64,000 nucleotides of DNA from Solwaraspora sp. WMMD791 (lineage in GTDB: Bacteria > Actinomycetota > Actinomycetes > Mycobacteriales > Micromonosporaceae): the NCBI RefSeq assembly GCF_029581195.1, contig NZ_CP120737.1, positions 2,232,001-2,296,000 on the forward strand. Direction: 5' to 3'. Numbering within the stretch: the stretch's first letter is position 1; every line of letters starts with the position of its first letter. The notes under the pieces are model-generated. The model saw only the letters and a program-made list of their open reading frames with translations, was not told the DNA's origin and did not search any database. This document shows positions 1-8,398 of the stretch, one piece after another. Both the position numbers and the translations under genes were made by a program.

Positions 1-174
1 TGCGACTCTACGGGAGCCACAAAATGGAAGTCAATGAATCCGAAACAGCGTGGACACGTTCCGGGCATGCATCCTTCGGCCCATGGCGCACAGACCCACC
101 GGGCAATGCCGTTCATTCTGGACGTTGCGGATCACGTCCTTCCATCGCGACCTTGGCACGTCGTAACCTGTCGA
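1..174. other. intergenic, no gene seen
   Basis: Upstream region of the GH5 cellulase. The open frames here have no ribosome binding site, no recognisable domain and run out of frame into the cellulase, so none is called. The only structure supported is the operator that begins at 175. Confidence 0.6.
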
Positions 175-188
175 TGGAAGCGCTCCCA
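175..188. promoter_or_regulatory. CebR-like operator upstream of cellulase
   Basis: The sequence TGGAAGCGCTCCCA differs at one position from the 14-bp palindrome TGGGAGCGCTCCCA, which is the known operator of the LacI-family cellobiose repressor CebR in Streptomyces and Thermobifida. It ends 62 bp before the cellulase ATG, where a repressor would block transcription until cello-oligosaccharides are present. No cebR gene is in the window, so the regulator is inferred to act in trans. Confidence 0.72.
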
Positions 189-250
189 CGGCCTCGCCCG
201 GCACCCGGGAGCCACCCGAACCGCACACCCCACGACAGGAGAATCACTGC

Positions 251-2272
251 ATGCCCTCGATACGGACCCGGTGGGCCGCCACGACGGCGGCCGGCCTACT
301 GCTCGGGGCGGTCGCCGCCGTCCCGGCCACGACCACGGCAGCCGCCGCCCCACCGGCTGCCGCCACCGGCACGTCAGCTGACGCGTCAGCCGCAGCCGCC
401 CAGGCCGTACCGGCCAACGACTGGCTGCACACCGACGGGAACACGATCGTCGACGAGGCCGGCAACCAGGTGTGGCTCACCGGCGCCAACTGGTTCGGCT
501 ACAACGCCACCGAGCGGGTCTTCCACGGTCTGTGGTCGGCCAACATCGAGGCGGTCACCCGCGCGATGGCGCAGCGCGGCATCAACATCGTCCGGGTGCC
601 GATCTCGACCCAGCTGCTGTTGGAGTGGAAGGCTGGCCAGCCGCTGGCCCGGCCCAACATCAACGCGTACGTCAACCCGGAGCTGGACGGGCTGAACAAC
701 CTGCAGATCTTCGACCACTGGCTCGGCCTGTGCGAGAAGTACGGTCTGAAGGTCATGCTGGACGTGCACAGCGCCGAGGCCGACAACTCCGGCCACCTCT
801 ACCCGGTGTGGTGGAAGGGCTCGATCACCTCGGAGGACTTCTACCAGGGCTGGGAGTGGGTGACCGCGCGCTACCGCGACAACGACACGATCGTCGCGAT
901 GGACGTCAAGAACGAGCCGCACGGCACCCCGAACGACCCGCAGCGGGCCAAGTGGGACTCCTCGACCGACCAGGACAACTTCAAGCACGCCTGCGAGACC
1001 GCCGGCCGACGGATCCTGGCGATCAACCCCGACCTGCTGATCCTCTGCGAGGGCATCGAGGTCTACCCTCGCCCGCACGCCGACTGGGACTCGCCCAACA
1101 CCAACCCGGACCTCAGCCCCAACTACTTCTACAACTGGTGGGGCGGCAACCTGCGCGGCGTCGCCGCGCACCCGGTCGACCTGGGCGCCAACCAGGACCA
1201 GCTGGTCTACTCTCCGCACGACTACGGCCCGCTGGTCTACGAGCAGCCCTGGTTCCAGGGCGAGTTCGACAAGGCATCGCTGACCGAGGACGTGTGGCGG
1301 CCCAACTGGCTGTTCATCCACGAGGACGACACCGCGCCACTGCTGATCGGCGAGTGGGGCGGCCGGTACGGTCAGGACGCCCGGCAGGACAAGTGGCTGC
1401 ACGCCCTGCGCGATCTGATGATCGACTACGGCATCCACCACACGTTCTGGTCGCTGAACCCCAACTCGGGCGACACCGGCGGCCTGCTGCTCGACGACTG
1501 GACCAGCTGGGACGAGGTCAAGTACAACCAGGTGCTCAAGCCGGCGTTGTGGCAGCACGGCGGCAAGTTCGTCGGCCTCGACCACCAGGTGCCGCTCGGC
1601 GGGGCCGGCTCGACCACCGGGATCAGCCTCGGCCAGCGCTACAGCGACGGCGGCGGGGACGACGACGTGACCGCGCCGACCGCTCCCGGCCAGCCGGCCG
1701 CCAGCGACGTCACCGCCGACTCGGTGACGCTGACCTGGGCGGCGTCGACCGACGACGTCGGCGTCACCTCGTACCAGGTGCTGCGCTCCACCGCCGGCGG
1801 CCCGGCCACCCCGGTCGCCACGGTCTCCGGTACCACGTACACCGCCTCCGGGCTGACCCCCGAGACCAGCTACACCTTCACGGTCCGGGCCCGCGACGCC
1901 GCCGGCAACGTCTCGCCGGCGTCGCCGGCACGGACGGTCACCACCGCGCCGGACGACGGCGGCACCGGTGACGACGGTTGCACCGCCACGTACACGGTGA
2001 CCAGCAGCTGGCAGGGCGGCTTCCAGGGCGGCATCGAGGTGCGCAACACCGGCACCTCGGCGATCTCCGGCTGGACGCTCACCTGGACCAACCCGAGCGG
2101 TACGTCGATCGGGTCGCTGTGGAACGGCCGGTTGACCACGTCCGGTGGGGTGAACACGGTACGCAACGAGCCGTACAACGGGGCCCTCGCGCCGACGGCC
2201 GCCACCACGGTCGGGTTCGTCGGCTCCGGGGCCGCCACGACGCCGACCGACCTGGTCTGCACCGCGTCCTGA
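251..2272 (+). CDS. secreted GH5 endo-beta-1,4-glucanase with FnIII and CBM2
   Basis: An extracellular cellulase of 673 aa. A Sec signal peptide with a long Ala-rich tail (about residues 1-50) precedes a glycoside hydrolase family 5 domain (about 55-465). The acid/base Glu is E222 in the motif KNEPHG and the nucleophile is E368 in IGEWGG. A fibronectin type III linker domain follows (about 472-565), then a family 2 cellulose-binding module (577-673) with the usual Trp-rich face and Cys residues near both ends. The product should cut internal bonds of cellulose while tethered to it. The ATG has a GACAGGAG ribosome site. A CebR-like box upstream predicts cellobiose induction, and a strong hairpin just after the stop should end transcription, so the gene is monocistronic. 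Confidence 0.95.
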   Translation: MPSIRTRWAATTAAGLLLGAVAAVPATTTAAAAPPAAATGTSADASAAAAQAVPANDWLHTDGNTIVDEAGNQVWLTGANWFGYNATERVFHGLWSANIEAVTRAMAQRGINIVRVPISTQLLLEWKAGQPLARPNINAYVNPELDGLNNLQIFDHWLGLCEKYGLKVMLDVHSAEADNSGHLYPVWWKGSITSEDFYQGWEWVTARYRDNDTIVAMDVKNEPHGTPNDPQRAKWDSSTDQDNFKHACETAGRRILAINPDLLILCEGIEVYPRPHADWDSPNTNPDLSPNYFYNWWGGNLRGVAAHPVDLGANQDQLVYSPHDYGPLVYEQPWFQGEFDKASLTEDVWRPNWLFIHEDDTAPLLIGEWGGRYGQDARQDKWLHALRDLMIDYGIHHTFWSLNPNSGDTGGLLLDDWTSWDEVKYNQVLKPALWQHGGKFVGLDHQVPLGGAGSTTGISLGQRYSDGGGDDDVTAPTAPGQPAASDVTADSVTLTWAASTDDVGVTSYQVLRSTAGGPATPVATVSGTTYTASGLTPETSYTFTVRARDAAGNVSPASPARTVTTAPDDGGTGDDGCTATYTVTSSWQGGFQGGIEVRNTGTSAISGWTLTWTNPSGTSIGSLWNGRLTTSGGVNTVRNEPYNGALAPTAATTVGFVGSGAATTPTDLVCTAS

Positions 2273-2285
2273 CCTGACACGACCT

Positions 2286-2315
2286 GCTGGGCGGGCCCGG
2301 CCGGGCCCGCCCAGC
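2286..2315 (+). terminator. perfect GC hairpin after cellulase gene
   Basis: A 30-bp perfect palindrome (two 15-nt arms with no spacer, G/C throughout except one A-T pair) starts 14 bp after the cellulase stop. It has no T tract, which is normal for actinobacterial terminators. Confidence 0.75.
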
Positions 2316-2409
2316 GGTAGCCAGCCGCCGACCCCACCCCACCAATCACCCGTACGGCCGGTGTGACCTGGGTAAGTTCGATGCGGCTAAACCGGACGAT
2401 AGGCTAAGG

Positions 2410-2439
2410 TGACCTGCTCGAAGCGACTACCACTAGGCT
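2410..2439 (+). promoter_or_regulatory. putative promoter for leaderless metG paralogue
   Basis: TGACCT (2410-2415) and TAGGCT (2434-2439) are separated by 18 bp and resemble -35 and -10 boxes. The ATG of the next gene lies 10 nt after the -10 box and no ribosome site precedes it, so the mRNA probably starts at or very near the start codon. Confidence 0.45.
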
Positions 2440-2449
2440 GGGCACACTG

Positions 2450-4003
2450 ATGACCTCGACGTCCTTCGTCTCGACGACCATCCCCTATGTGAACGCGCAT
2501 CCGCACCTCGGTCACGCCTTCGAATACGCGCAGGCCGACGCTTACGCCCGGCACATGCGCGCGTGCGGCGAGGATGTCTACCTGTTGAGCGGATCCGACG
2601 AGAACAGCCTGAAAAACGTCCTCGCCGCCGAACGCGAAGGTCTCACCGCCCGCGAGTTGGTCGACCGTAACGTCGTTTATTTCGAACAACTCGCGGCAGA
2701 GCTCCAGCTCGACCTTACCCGTTTCATCCGTACGAGTGTCGACCGCGACCATATCGACGGCGCGATCGAGATCTGGCGCCGGATGGCCGCCAACGACGAC
2801 ATCTATTCCCGCGACTACCAGGGGTTGTACTGCGTCGGCTGCGAACAGTTCTACAGCCCGGCAGAGTTGGTCGACGGCAAATGTCCGGAGCATCTCGTCG
2901 AACCGGAACTCGTCGCGGAACGCAACTACTTCTTCCGCTTGTCCCGGTACGGTGACCGTCTCGTCGACGCCTTGGAGTCAGGCCAGCTGAAGATCGTGCC
3001 CGAGTCCCGCTACAACGAGGTGATCAGCTTCATCCGCAGCGGTCTGGCCGACATCAGCATCTCGCGGTCGACCGAACGTGCCCGGGGCTGGGGAATCGAG
3101 GTTCCCGACGATCCCGGCCAGGTCATGTACGTCTGGATCGATGCGCTCACCAACTACATCAACGCGCTCGGCTGGACCCGGGACGGCGAGGAGTACCAAC
3201 GGTACTGGGCCGAAGCCCAGCGTCGGGTACACGTCGTCGGCAAAGGCGTCACCCGGTTCCACGCCGTCTACTGGCCGGCCATGCTGATGTCGGCCGGTCT
3301 GCCGCTGCCGACCGAGGTCGTGGTACACGGCTACATCACCGCCTCCGGAGTCAAGCTGAGCAAGTCGATGGGCAACGCGGTGGATCCCGCCGACCTGATC
3401 GCACGGTACGGGGTCAACGCCGTACGTTATTTCCTGCTTGCCGAGTTCTCGCCGTTCATCGACGGGGACTTCACCGAGGAACGGCTGATCAGCCGGTACA
3501 ACTCCGATCTGGCCAACGGGCTCGGCAACCTGCTGAGCCGGGCGACCAGCATGACGGTGCGTTACCGCGACGGGGTGGTGCCCGAGGCGGCGGACCGGGG
3601 CGAGCCCGAGGCGGCGCTGGCCGCGCAGGTCGCGCAGACCCGGCAGGCGTCGGCGGCGGCGATGCGGGGGTACGACCACCGCGAGGCGCTCGCCCGGATC
3701 TGGGACCTGGTCCGGCGGACGAACGCCTACGTGGACGAGCGGTCGCCGTGGCACTTGGCCAAGTCCGACGACCCGCAGTCCCAGGCGATGTTGGACACCA
3801 CCCTGCATCACCTGGTCGGTGCGGTGCGGCAGCTCGGCGACCTGATCCTGCCGTTCCTGCCGGAAGCCGGTGCCACGATCCTGCAGAACGTGGGCTCCGC
3901 TACGTCCATGGTGCCCGGTGCCGACGCCTGGCTCGACGAACTCGCCGGTACGAAGGTGACCAAGGCCGGCGCGCTGTTCCCCCGGATCGACGTAGCGCCC
4001 TGA
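2450..4003 (+). CDS. metG: methionyl-tRNA synthetase paralogue (class I)
   Basis: A 517-aa class I aminoacyl-tRNA synthetase of the MetRS type, about the same length as mycobacterial MetS. The HIGH-type motif is HPHLGH (17-22), the KMSKS-type loop is KLSKS (302-306), and the helical anticodon-binding domain fills the C-terminal third. Three Cys and a His form an incomplete metal knuckle (CVGC then CPEH). The segment that reads GTDEH in housekeeping enzymes reads GSDEN here (48-52). That change marks a divergent subgroup I remember as a second MetRS in some actinomycetes. The main role is charging tRNA-Met; a duplicate may give resistance to a synthetase inhibitor, but nothing next to it shows that. 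There is no Shine-Dalgarno sequence, so a leaderless mRNA is likely. Confidence 0.82.
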   Translation: MTSTSFVSTTIPYVNAHPHLGHAFEYAQADAYARHMRACGEDVYLLSGSDENSLKNVLAAEREGLTARELVDRNVVYFEQLAAELQLDLTRFIRTSVDRDHIDGAIEIWRRMAANDDIYSRDYQGLYCVGCEQFYSPAELVDGKCPEHLVEPELVAERNYFFRLSRYGDRLVDALESGQLKIVPESRYNEVISFIRSGLADISISRSTERARGWGIEVPDDPGQVMYVWIDALTNYINALGWTRDGEEYQRYWAEAQRRVHVVGKGVTRFHAVYWPAMLMSAGLPLPTEVVVHGYITASGVKLSKSMGNAVDPADLIARYGVNAVRYFLLAEFSPFIDGDFTEERLISRYNSDLANGLGNLLSRATSMTVRYRDGVVPEAADRGEPEAALAAQVAQTRQASAAAMRGYDHREALARIWDLVRRTNAYVDERSPWHLAKSDDPQSQAMLDTTLHHLVGAVRQLGDLILPFLPEAGATILQNVGSATSMVPGADAWLDELAGTKVTKAGALFPRIDVAP

Positions 4004-4102
4004 CGAACGATCCTCGCCCCGACCCGGCCCGACCGACGGCTACGGGGCAGGGCCAGGGCCACGACGCCAGCGGGCCGGGCGGCCCGGCCCGCTGGTGCCG
4101 GT

Positions 4103-4599
4103 CTGATTGAGTGGACGGGAGCCGTCGACCCGGAACTGTCCGCCATGCTGCACGACAGCTCCCGCTACAAGCCGTTCACCCTCAGCCCGATCGTCGACGA
4201 GGGCAGCCGGGCTCCGACGGAGCCGGACGCGCCGGCCCGGATCGTGGTCGGGCTGCTGGTCGACGCGTACGCCGCCCCGGTGCTCGCCGCACTGCACGAC
4301 GCCGCCGAGCATCAGATCGCACAGACCCGCTACCGCACCGTCGACGTGGCCGTGCACGCCGTGTCGTACGCCGAGGTACGGGTGGTCGCGCACCTGGTGG
4401 AGCCGAGGCAGCCGGACCCGGAGCACCGGTTCCGCCGGGGCGCGGTCGGCACGGTGACGTTCCAGTTGGCGGAGCCGACCGCGGTGCCGGGCGACGCGCG
4501 GCGGCGGTCGACGCGTACGCCGGTCTCGGTGACCGGACGGCGATGGGCATGGACCATGTCCGGCCCCGGGCCGACCCCGCCCTGCCACCGCAGCGGTGA
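4103..4599 (+). pseudogene. cas6 relic, truncated and internally deleted
   Basis: In the frame of 4145 the translation reads DPELSA, LHDSSRYKPFTLSP and then a ferredoxin-like stretch ending at PTAV (about 4485). This matches the N-terminal half of the CRISPR RNA endonuclease Cas6, a RAMP protein. In another frame, at 4504-4563, it reads AYAGLGDRTAMGM then HV, which is the glycine-rich C-terminal motif of Cas6, and stops at 4597-4599. About 80-100 residues between the two parts are missing and the join is out of frame. The first 20-25 residues and any proper start codon are also missing. A deletion near 4485-4503 explains this. No other cas gene or repeat array is in the window, so it is non-functional debris. 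Recognition is from motifs only. Confidence 0.65.
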
Positions 4600-4613
4600 T
4601 CGACTGGAAACGG

Positions 4614-4655
4614 CGCTGGCCGGGTCTCGCGCGTACGCGCGAGACCCGGCCAGCG
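4614..4655. terminator. 42-bp perfect palindrome, bidirectional terminator
   Basis: Two 21-nt arms are exact reverse complements with no unpaired loop, centred on GTAC at 4633-4636. It lies between the rightward cas6 relic and the leftward peptidase gene, so it can end transcription from both sides. Confidence 0.75.
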
Positions 4656-4675
4656 GGTAGAAGGTGGTGCTACCG

Positions 4676-5350
4676 TCAGTGCGAGTAGCCGCGCTCGGCG
4701 ATCCAGTGTGCCAGCGTCTCGGTCGACATCCAGTACTCCTGGCCCTCGTACCACGGGTCGGCGATCCGCACCGTGTCGCCGCCGTCGCGGTAGCCGATGA
4801 CGGTCACGTAGTGCCCGCCCGGGTAGGAGTGCGCCACGCCGTCGACGTCACTCGCCGTACCGATGATGTTCGCCACCACGGCCCGGTTGTCGTCGACGGT
4901 CGCCCGCACGTCGTCGCGCAGCTTGTCGATCTGCGCCTGCTCGGCCTTGGTCGACTCGATCGCGGTGGTCTGGTACTTGTCGTTGCCGACGAGCTCGTTG
5001 AGCACCCGGGTGGTGTCCTCGGCCGAGTTGGTGCCGGCCTCGGTGGTGCCCAGCTTCTTGGCGACCTCGTCCTGCGACAGGTCGTGGCCCTGCGCGGTCA
5101 ACGCGATCCGGGTCGCGGCCGGCCCGCAGTAGTAGAAGTTCGGCTGCCGCTCGTAGCGGGTGTTCAGCACCCGGTCGCCGCCGGAATGGTCGCCGCGCTC
5201 GCCACCACGGTCGGAGCTGGCAGCCGCGGCCACGTTCCCCGACCCGCCCGACGGGGCGGCCTGGGCGGCGACGGCGGGGCCGGCCACCACACCACCGGCG
5301 ACGAGCAGACCAGCAACGGACAGCGCAGACTTACGGATGATCGTGTTCAT
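4676..5350 (-). CDS. secreted C39-like cysteine peptidase domain protein
   Basis: A 224-aa protein with a Sec signal peptide (1-31), a Gly/Ser/Asp-rich linker (32-60) and a papain-fold C39_2-type domain (61-224). The predicted catalytic Cys is C75 in FYYCGPAA, the His is H180 in GGHYVTVIGY and the Asp is D198 in ADPW. Such domains cut peptides, although many actinobacterial members have no known substrate. The ATG at 5350 was chosen because GGAGTC precedes it and the signal peptide begins there; a longer frame to 5407 adds 19 residues without hydrophobic character. It stands alone, with a palindromic terminator downstream. Confidence 0.82.
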   Translation of the reverse strand: MNTIIRKSALSVAGLLVAGGVVAGPAVAAQAAPSGGSGNVAAAASSDRGGERGDHSGGDRVLNTRYERQPNFYYCGPAATRIALTAQGHDLSQDEVAKKLGTTEAGTNSAEDTTRVLNELVGNDKYQTTAIESTKAEQAQIDKLRDDVRATVDDNRAVVANIIGTASDVDGVAHSYPGGHYVTVIGYRDGGDTVRIADPWYEGQEYWMSTETLAHWIAERGYSH

Positions 5351-5589
5351 CAGGAAGACTCCGTTCCGAGGGGTACGGGGATCCGGACGCCGCCACCAGA
5401 CGGGCATCGGCTCCCGCGAACGGGACAGAACAGATGATCAGTCGGAGAATCGCCCGCTGACCGGTGTCGCGTCCGCCGGCTGGGCGGGACAGTCTTGCGG
5501 GCGTACCGGATACAACCGCCGGGGGGTGGCCGGCATTCCGGCGGCGGTGCCCCGGCCGGCCCGGCCGCGCCAGCCAAGGGCGAGCCCGG

Positions 5590-6381
5590 TCAGCCCGGCG
5601 CCGCACCGTTGTCGACAAATCGGAAAAACGTCGTCAACGTCGCATCACCCAGCTCTTCGAGGATCAGCCCCCGGGTGCTGGAGTACTGCAGGTAGGCGGC
5701 GCTGCTGCTGATCGCGTACGCGTCCTCGCCCTGGGCCTGCACGACGGTGATCTCGAACCGTTGGCGTGGTTCGTCGGCCGCGCAGACCGCCGCACCCACG
5801 GTGAGTGGTGCGGACCCGGCCGACACCACCTGCCAACAGGTGTCCGATCCGTCCGGGTCAGGGTCGGCTGTCCGGATCCGGTAGCTGTCGTCGTCGAGCG
5901 GCTCGATCACGAACAACCGCCGGCCTTCGACCCCGTCGACCTCGCCGAGCCGGCCCTCGTCGAGCAGCGACACCGCCGACTCGAAGCCGTCCGTCCGCAC
6001 CATCGCCACCTGCCGCTGCCCGGACAGCAACGGGTCGTCCCCGGGCGGCGTACCGACTGTCGGGTCGGAACCGTCGTCGGACGCCGGGCCGGTCGGCGAG
6101 GCGGACGGTGAACCGGTCGGTGCCCCCGGTGTCGCGGTCGGGGTGGGGCCGGCGGGGCCGATCGGCAGCGGCGGCGCGGCCCGGTTGGCCTGAACGGCGG
6201 CGACACCGGCACCGACGGCACCGATCAGCACGACACCGACCGCAGCGGTGGCGACCTGCCGGCGACGGCGCAGCGTGTCGCCCCGGCGGCGGATGTCGGC
6301 GGCGGCGGCCAGCCGACCGGTCCGCCCGGCGTGCTCGGCCATGTCCTGCAGCACCTGCTCGGGATTGGGCTCAGACCGCAT
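5590..6381 (-). CDS. membrane-anchored ricin-like protein, partner of ECF sigma
   Basis: A 263-aa single-pass protein. A short Arg-rich cytoplasmic part (1-40, with RRRGDTLRRRR) is followed by one membrane helix (about 42-65), a Pro/Thr/Gly-rich linker and an outer domain (about 115-263) holding motifs such as VRTDGFE and RQRFEI that recall beta-trefoil lectins. The domain repeats that of the protein at 6908-7582. Its ATG lies inside the sigma factor gene, an 11-bp overlap, so the two are translationally coupled. By position it could be the anti-sigma partner, but no zinc-binding anti-sigma motif is seen. That role is inference. Confidence 0.7.
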   Translation of the reverse strand: MRSEPNPEQVLQDMAEHAGRTGRLAAAADIRRRGDTLRRRRQVATAAVGVVLIGAVGAGVAAVQANRAAPPLPIGPAGPTPTATPGAPTGSPSASPTGPASDDGSDPTVGTPPGDDPLLSGQRQVAMVRTDGFESAVSLLDEGRLGEVDGVEGRRLFVIEPLDDDSYRIRTADPDPDGSDTCWQVVSAGSAPLTVGAAVCAADEPRQRFEITVVQAQGEDAYAISSSAAYLQYSSTRGLILEELGDATLTTFFRFVDNGAAPG

Positions 6382-6889
6382 AGCTCCTCCCGTCGCCGGT
6401 GGTCTGCTGGTCGCCGTCGGTCAGCTGCGCGGCGAGGGCCTTGCGGCCCCGGGCCAACCAGGTCTTGACGGTGTTGACGTTGGTGCCGGTCTCCGCGGCG
6501 ACTTCGGCGACGCTGAGCCCGGCCAGGTAGTGCAGCACGACGACCCGCCGCTGGTCGACGGTGATCTGCCGCAGCGCCGCCACCAGCGCGACGTGGTCGA
6601 CCGACACCCCGTCGACCGACTGGGCGCCGGCGGTGTCCCGACGGTGGGCCTTCCACCGGTTCACCGCCTTACGCCAGGAGCTCACCGCGATGCGGTACGC
6701 GACCGTGCGTACCCAGGCTTCGGGGCTGTCGCAGTCGCGCACGGACGCCCACCGGTCCCACGCGCGGGCGTACGCCTCGGCGACCGCGTCCTCCGCGTCG
6801 GACCGGTTGCCGAGCACCACGTACAGGTGGCCGAGCACCCGCTTGGACGACGCCGCGTAGAAGGCGTCGAACTCGTCGGCGTCACGCAT
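6371..6889 (-). CDS. ECF RNA polymerase sigma factor, SigE-like
   Basis: A 172-aa sigma factor of the extracytoplasmic function type. Sigma region 2 (about 5-75) contains the core-binding stretch DAEDAVAEAYARAW. Region 4 (about 105-158) has the helix-turn-helix LAGLSVAEVAAETGTNVNTV. This matches the SigE-like group common in actinomycetes (Pfam Sigma70_r2 and r4). It should direct transcription of a small regulon, probably including its own operon. It is followed with an 11-bp overlap by the membrane protein gene, and a related lipoprotein gene lies just upstream on the same strand. Confidence 0.9.
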   Translation of the reverse strand: MRDADEFDAFYAASSKRVLGHLYVVLGNRSDAEDAVAEAYARAWDRWASVRDCDSPEAWVRTVAYRIAVSSWRKAVNRWKAHRRDTAGAQSVDGVSVDHVALVAALRQITVDQRRVVVLHYLAGLSVAEVAAETGTNVNTVKTWLARGRKALAAQLTDGDQQTTGDGRSYAV

Positions 6890-6907
6890 CCGTCAAGCCT
6901 CCACCGG

Positions 6908-7582
6908 TCACCTCGTCGGTGCCGGCCCGTTGTCGTTGAACCGGAAACCGTCCGGCGCCGGCGAACCGTCGCCCTGCTCCTCCAGGATCAGCCCGGACCG
7001 CGCCGAGGTACGCAGGTACGCCGAGCTGTTGCTGATCATGAAGGTGTCGTCGGTGTCAGTATCGGCGGCGACGATCTCGAACCGCTGCCGGGGGTCCCCG
7101 GCGTCGCACGCCGCGCCCTCGACCGACAACGACTGGCCGTCGCCCGGGTTGTGCACCCGCCAGCAGACCGGCTCACCGGTGCCAGGACCACCACCGACCC
7201 CCTGGTACGAGTGGATCAGGAACAGCTGCCCGTCGAGCGGCAGCGGCACGAACAGTTGCCGGCCCTCGTCGCCGTCGACCTCGGCCAGCCGTCCGTCGTC
7301 GGTCATCGACAGCCCGCCTTCGAAGCCGCCGGTCCGCACCATCGTGACCTGCCGGGTGCCGGAGAGCACCTCGGGCAGGTTCGTCGCGGTGACCTGCGGC
7401 GTCGGTGCCGCGCTGCTGGCCGGGGCGCTGCTGGCCGCCGTCGGGGACGGACCGGCCGTACCGTCACCGGCCGTACCGTCGCCGGACGGCGTGGCCGGGC
7501 CGCACGCCGTCACCGCCCCCGCCAGCGCGGTGATCCCCAGGCCCGCGATCCATCGGCTGCTACGCACGTCGTTCACCCTCAT
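6908..7582 (-). CDS. lipoprotein with ricin-like outer domain
   Basis: A 224-aa lipoprotein. The signal peptide ends in the lipobox LTAC, then a Ser/Ala/Pro/Gly linker leads to a domain that is clearly paralogous to the one in 5590-6381: both have RQV(T/A)MVRT, GRL(A/G)EVDG, QRFEI and a C-terminal FRF-DNG. The domain is inferred to bind a carbohydrate or another surface ligand. The start at 7582 was picked so the signal peptide begins normally; a longer frame to 7687 has no signal-like start. It lies directly upstream of the ECF sigma gene on the same strand (18 bp), so the three genes probably form one signalling operon. Confidence 0.68.
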   Translation of the reverse strand: MRVNDVRSSRWIAGLGITALAGAVTACGPATPSGDGTAGDGTAGPSPTAASSAPASSAAPTPQVTATNLPEVLSGTRQVTMVRTGGFEGGLSMTDDGRLAEVDGDEGRQLFVPLPLDGQLFLIHSYQGVGGGPGTGEPVCWRVHNPGDGQSLSVEGAACDAGDPRQRFEIVAADTDTDDTFMISNSSAYLRTSARSGLILEEQGDGSPAPDGFRFNDNGPAPTR

Positions 7583-7693
7583 CCGGTTCGTCGGTGACTC
7601 CGGCGGCGAGGGCATCCCGCCCGCCACCGGGGTCCGGTCGATGTTCCTGTTTCGACCGACGTACCCCTTGACGTGCGACGGTGACACCTGGTT

Positions 7694-8398
7694 TCAGCGG
7701 CTACGGAAAAGGTCGCCGCGCTGCCCCCGCAGGGCTTCCCGGCTGGCCCGGTCCGCCAGCCGGGTGGTCTCCGGCAGCCGGAAACTCGGCGTCAGACGCA
7801 GCGTGATCGCCGCCGCCTGGTCGAGGTCGATGAGATGCCCGGCCGACACGTACACCGGGGCGACCCCGGTCCGGGTACGCAGCGCCCGGCCGACGACCTC
7901 GCCGCCGTCGACCAGGTCGGCCCCGCCGCCGCGCTCGCGCGGCACCTCGCCGTCGGTGTCGACGAACGCCGTCTTGGCCACGCCGAACGCCGGGATGCCG
8001 GTGAGCACGCCCAGGTGGCTGGCCAGGCCGCAGCGGCGTGGATGCGCCACGCCGTACCCGTCGCAGACCAGCAGGTCCGGACGGACCGCGAGCTGGTCGA
8101 GGACGGCGAGCAGGATCGGGATCTCCCGGAACGCGAGCAGGCCCGCAACGTACGGGAAGTCCGCGACGCCGGTCGCGGTGGCGCTGGCCACCACGGACAG
8201 GTCGTCGGCGAGGTCGAGCACGACGACGGCGCCGGCGAGCCGACCACCCGCCGACGAGTCGGACGCGTACGCCACGTCGACACCGGCGACGAACCTCGGC
8301 GGTACGGGCATCGGCTGGTCGACCCGGACCCGGCGGGCCAGCTCCCGCTGGATCTCGATCGCTTCCTGCTCGGTACGCGGTGTCCCCGGCGTCGTCAC
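7694..8398 (-). CDS. nfi: endonuclease V
   Basis: A 234-aa protein with the full endonuclease V signature: the metal-binding Asp in VAGVDVAY (about 38-45), the central Glu in FREIP, the second Asp in LVCDGYG, and the conserved block HPRRCGLASHLGVL. The enzyme nicks DNA one base 3' of deoxyinosine and so repairs adenine deamination in the cytoplasm. The gene overlaps the 3' end of an acetyltransferase gene by 4 bp, so both are likely on one transcript. Confidence 0.92.
   Translation of the reverse strand: MTTPGTPRTEQEAIEIQRELARRVRVDQPMPVPPRFVAGVDVAYASDSSAGGRLAGAVVVLDLADDLSVVASATATGVADFPYVAGLLAFREIPILLAVLDQLAVRPDLLVCDGYGVAHPRRCGLASHLGVLTGIPAFGVAKTAFVDTDGEVPRERGGGADLVDGGEVVGRALRTRTGVAPVYVSAGHLIDLDQAAAITLRLTPSFRLPETTRLADRASREALRGQRGDLFRSR

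Noticed and set aside
386-1585. 399-aa leftward frame opposite the cellulase
   Set aside because: Val/Arg/Gln-rich shadow of a GC-rich gene with no ribosome site or domain.
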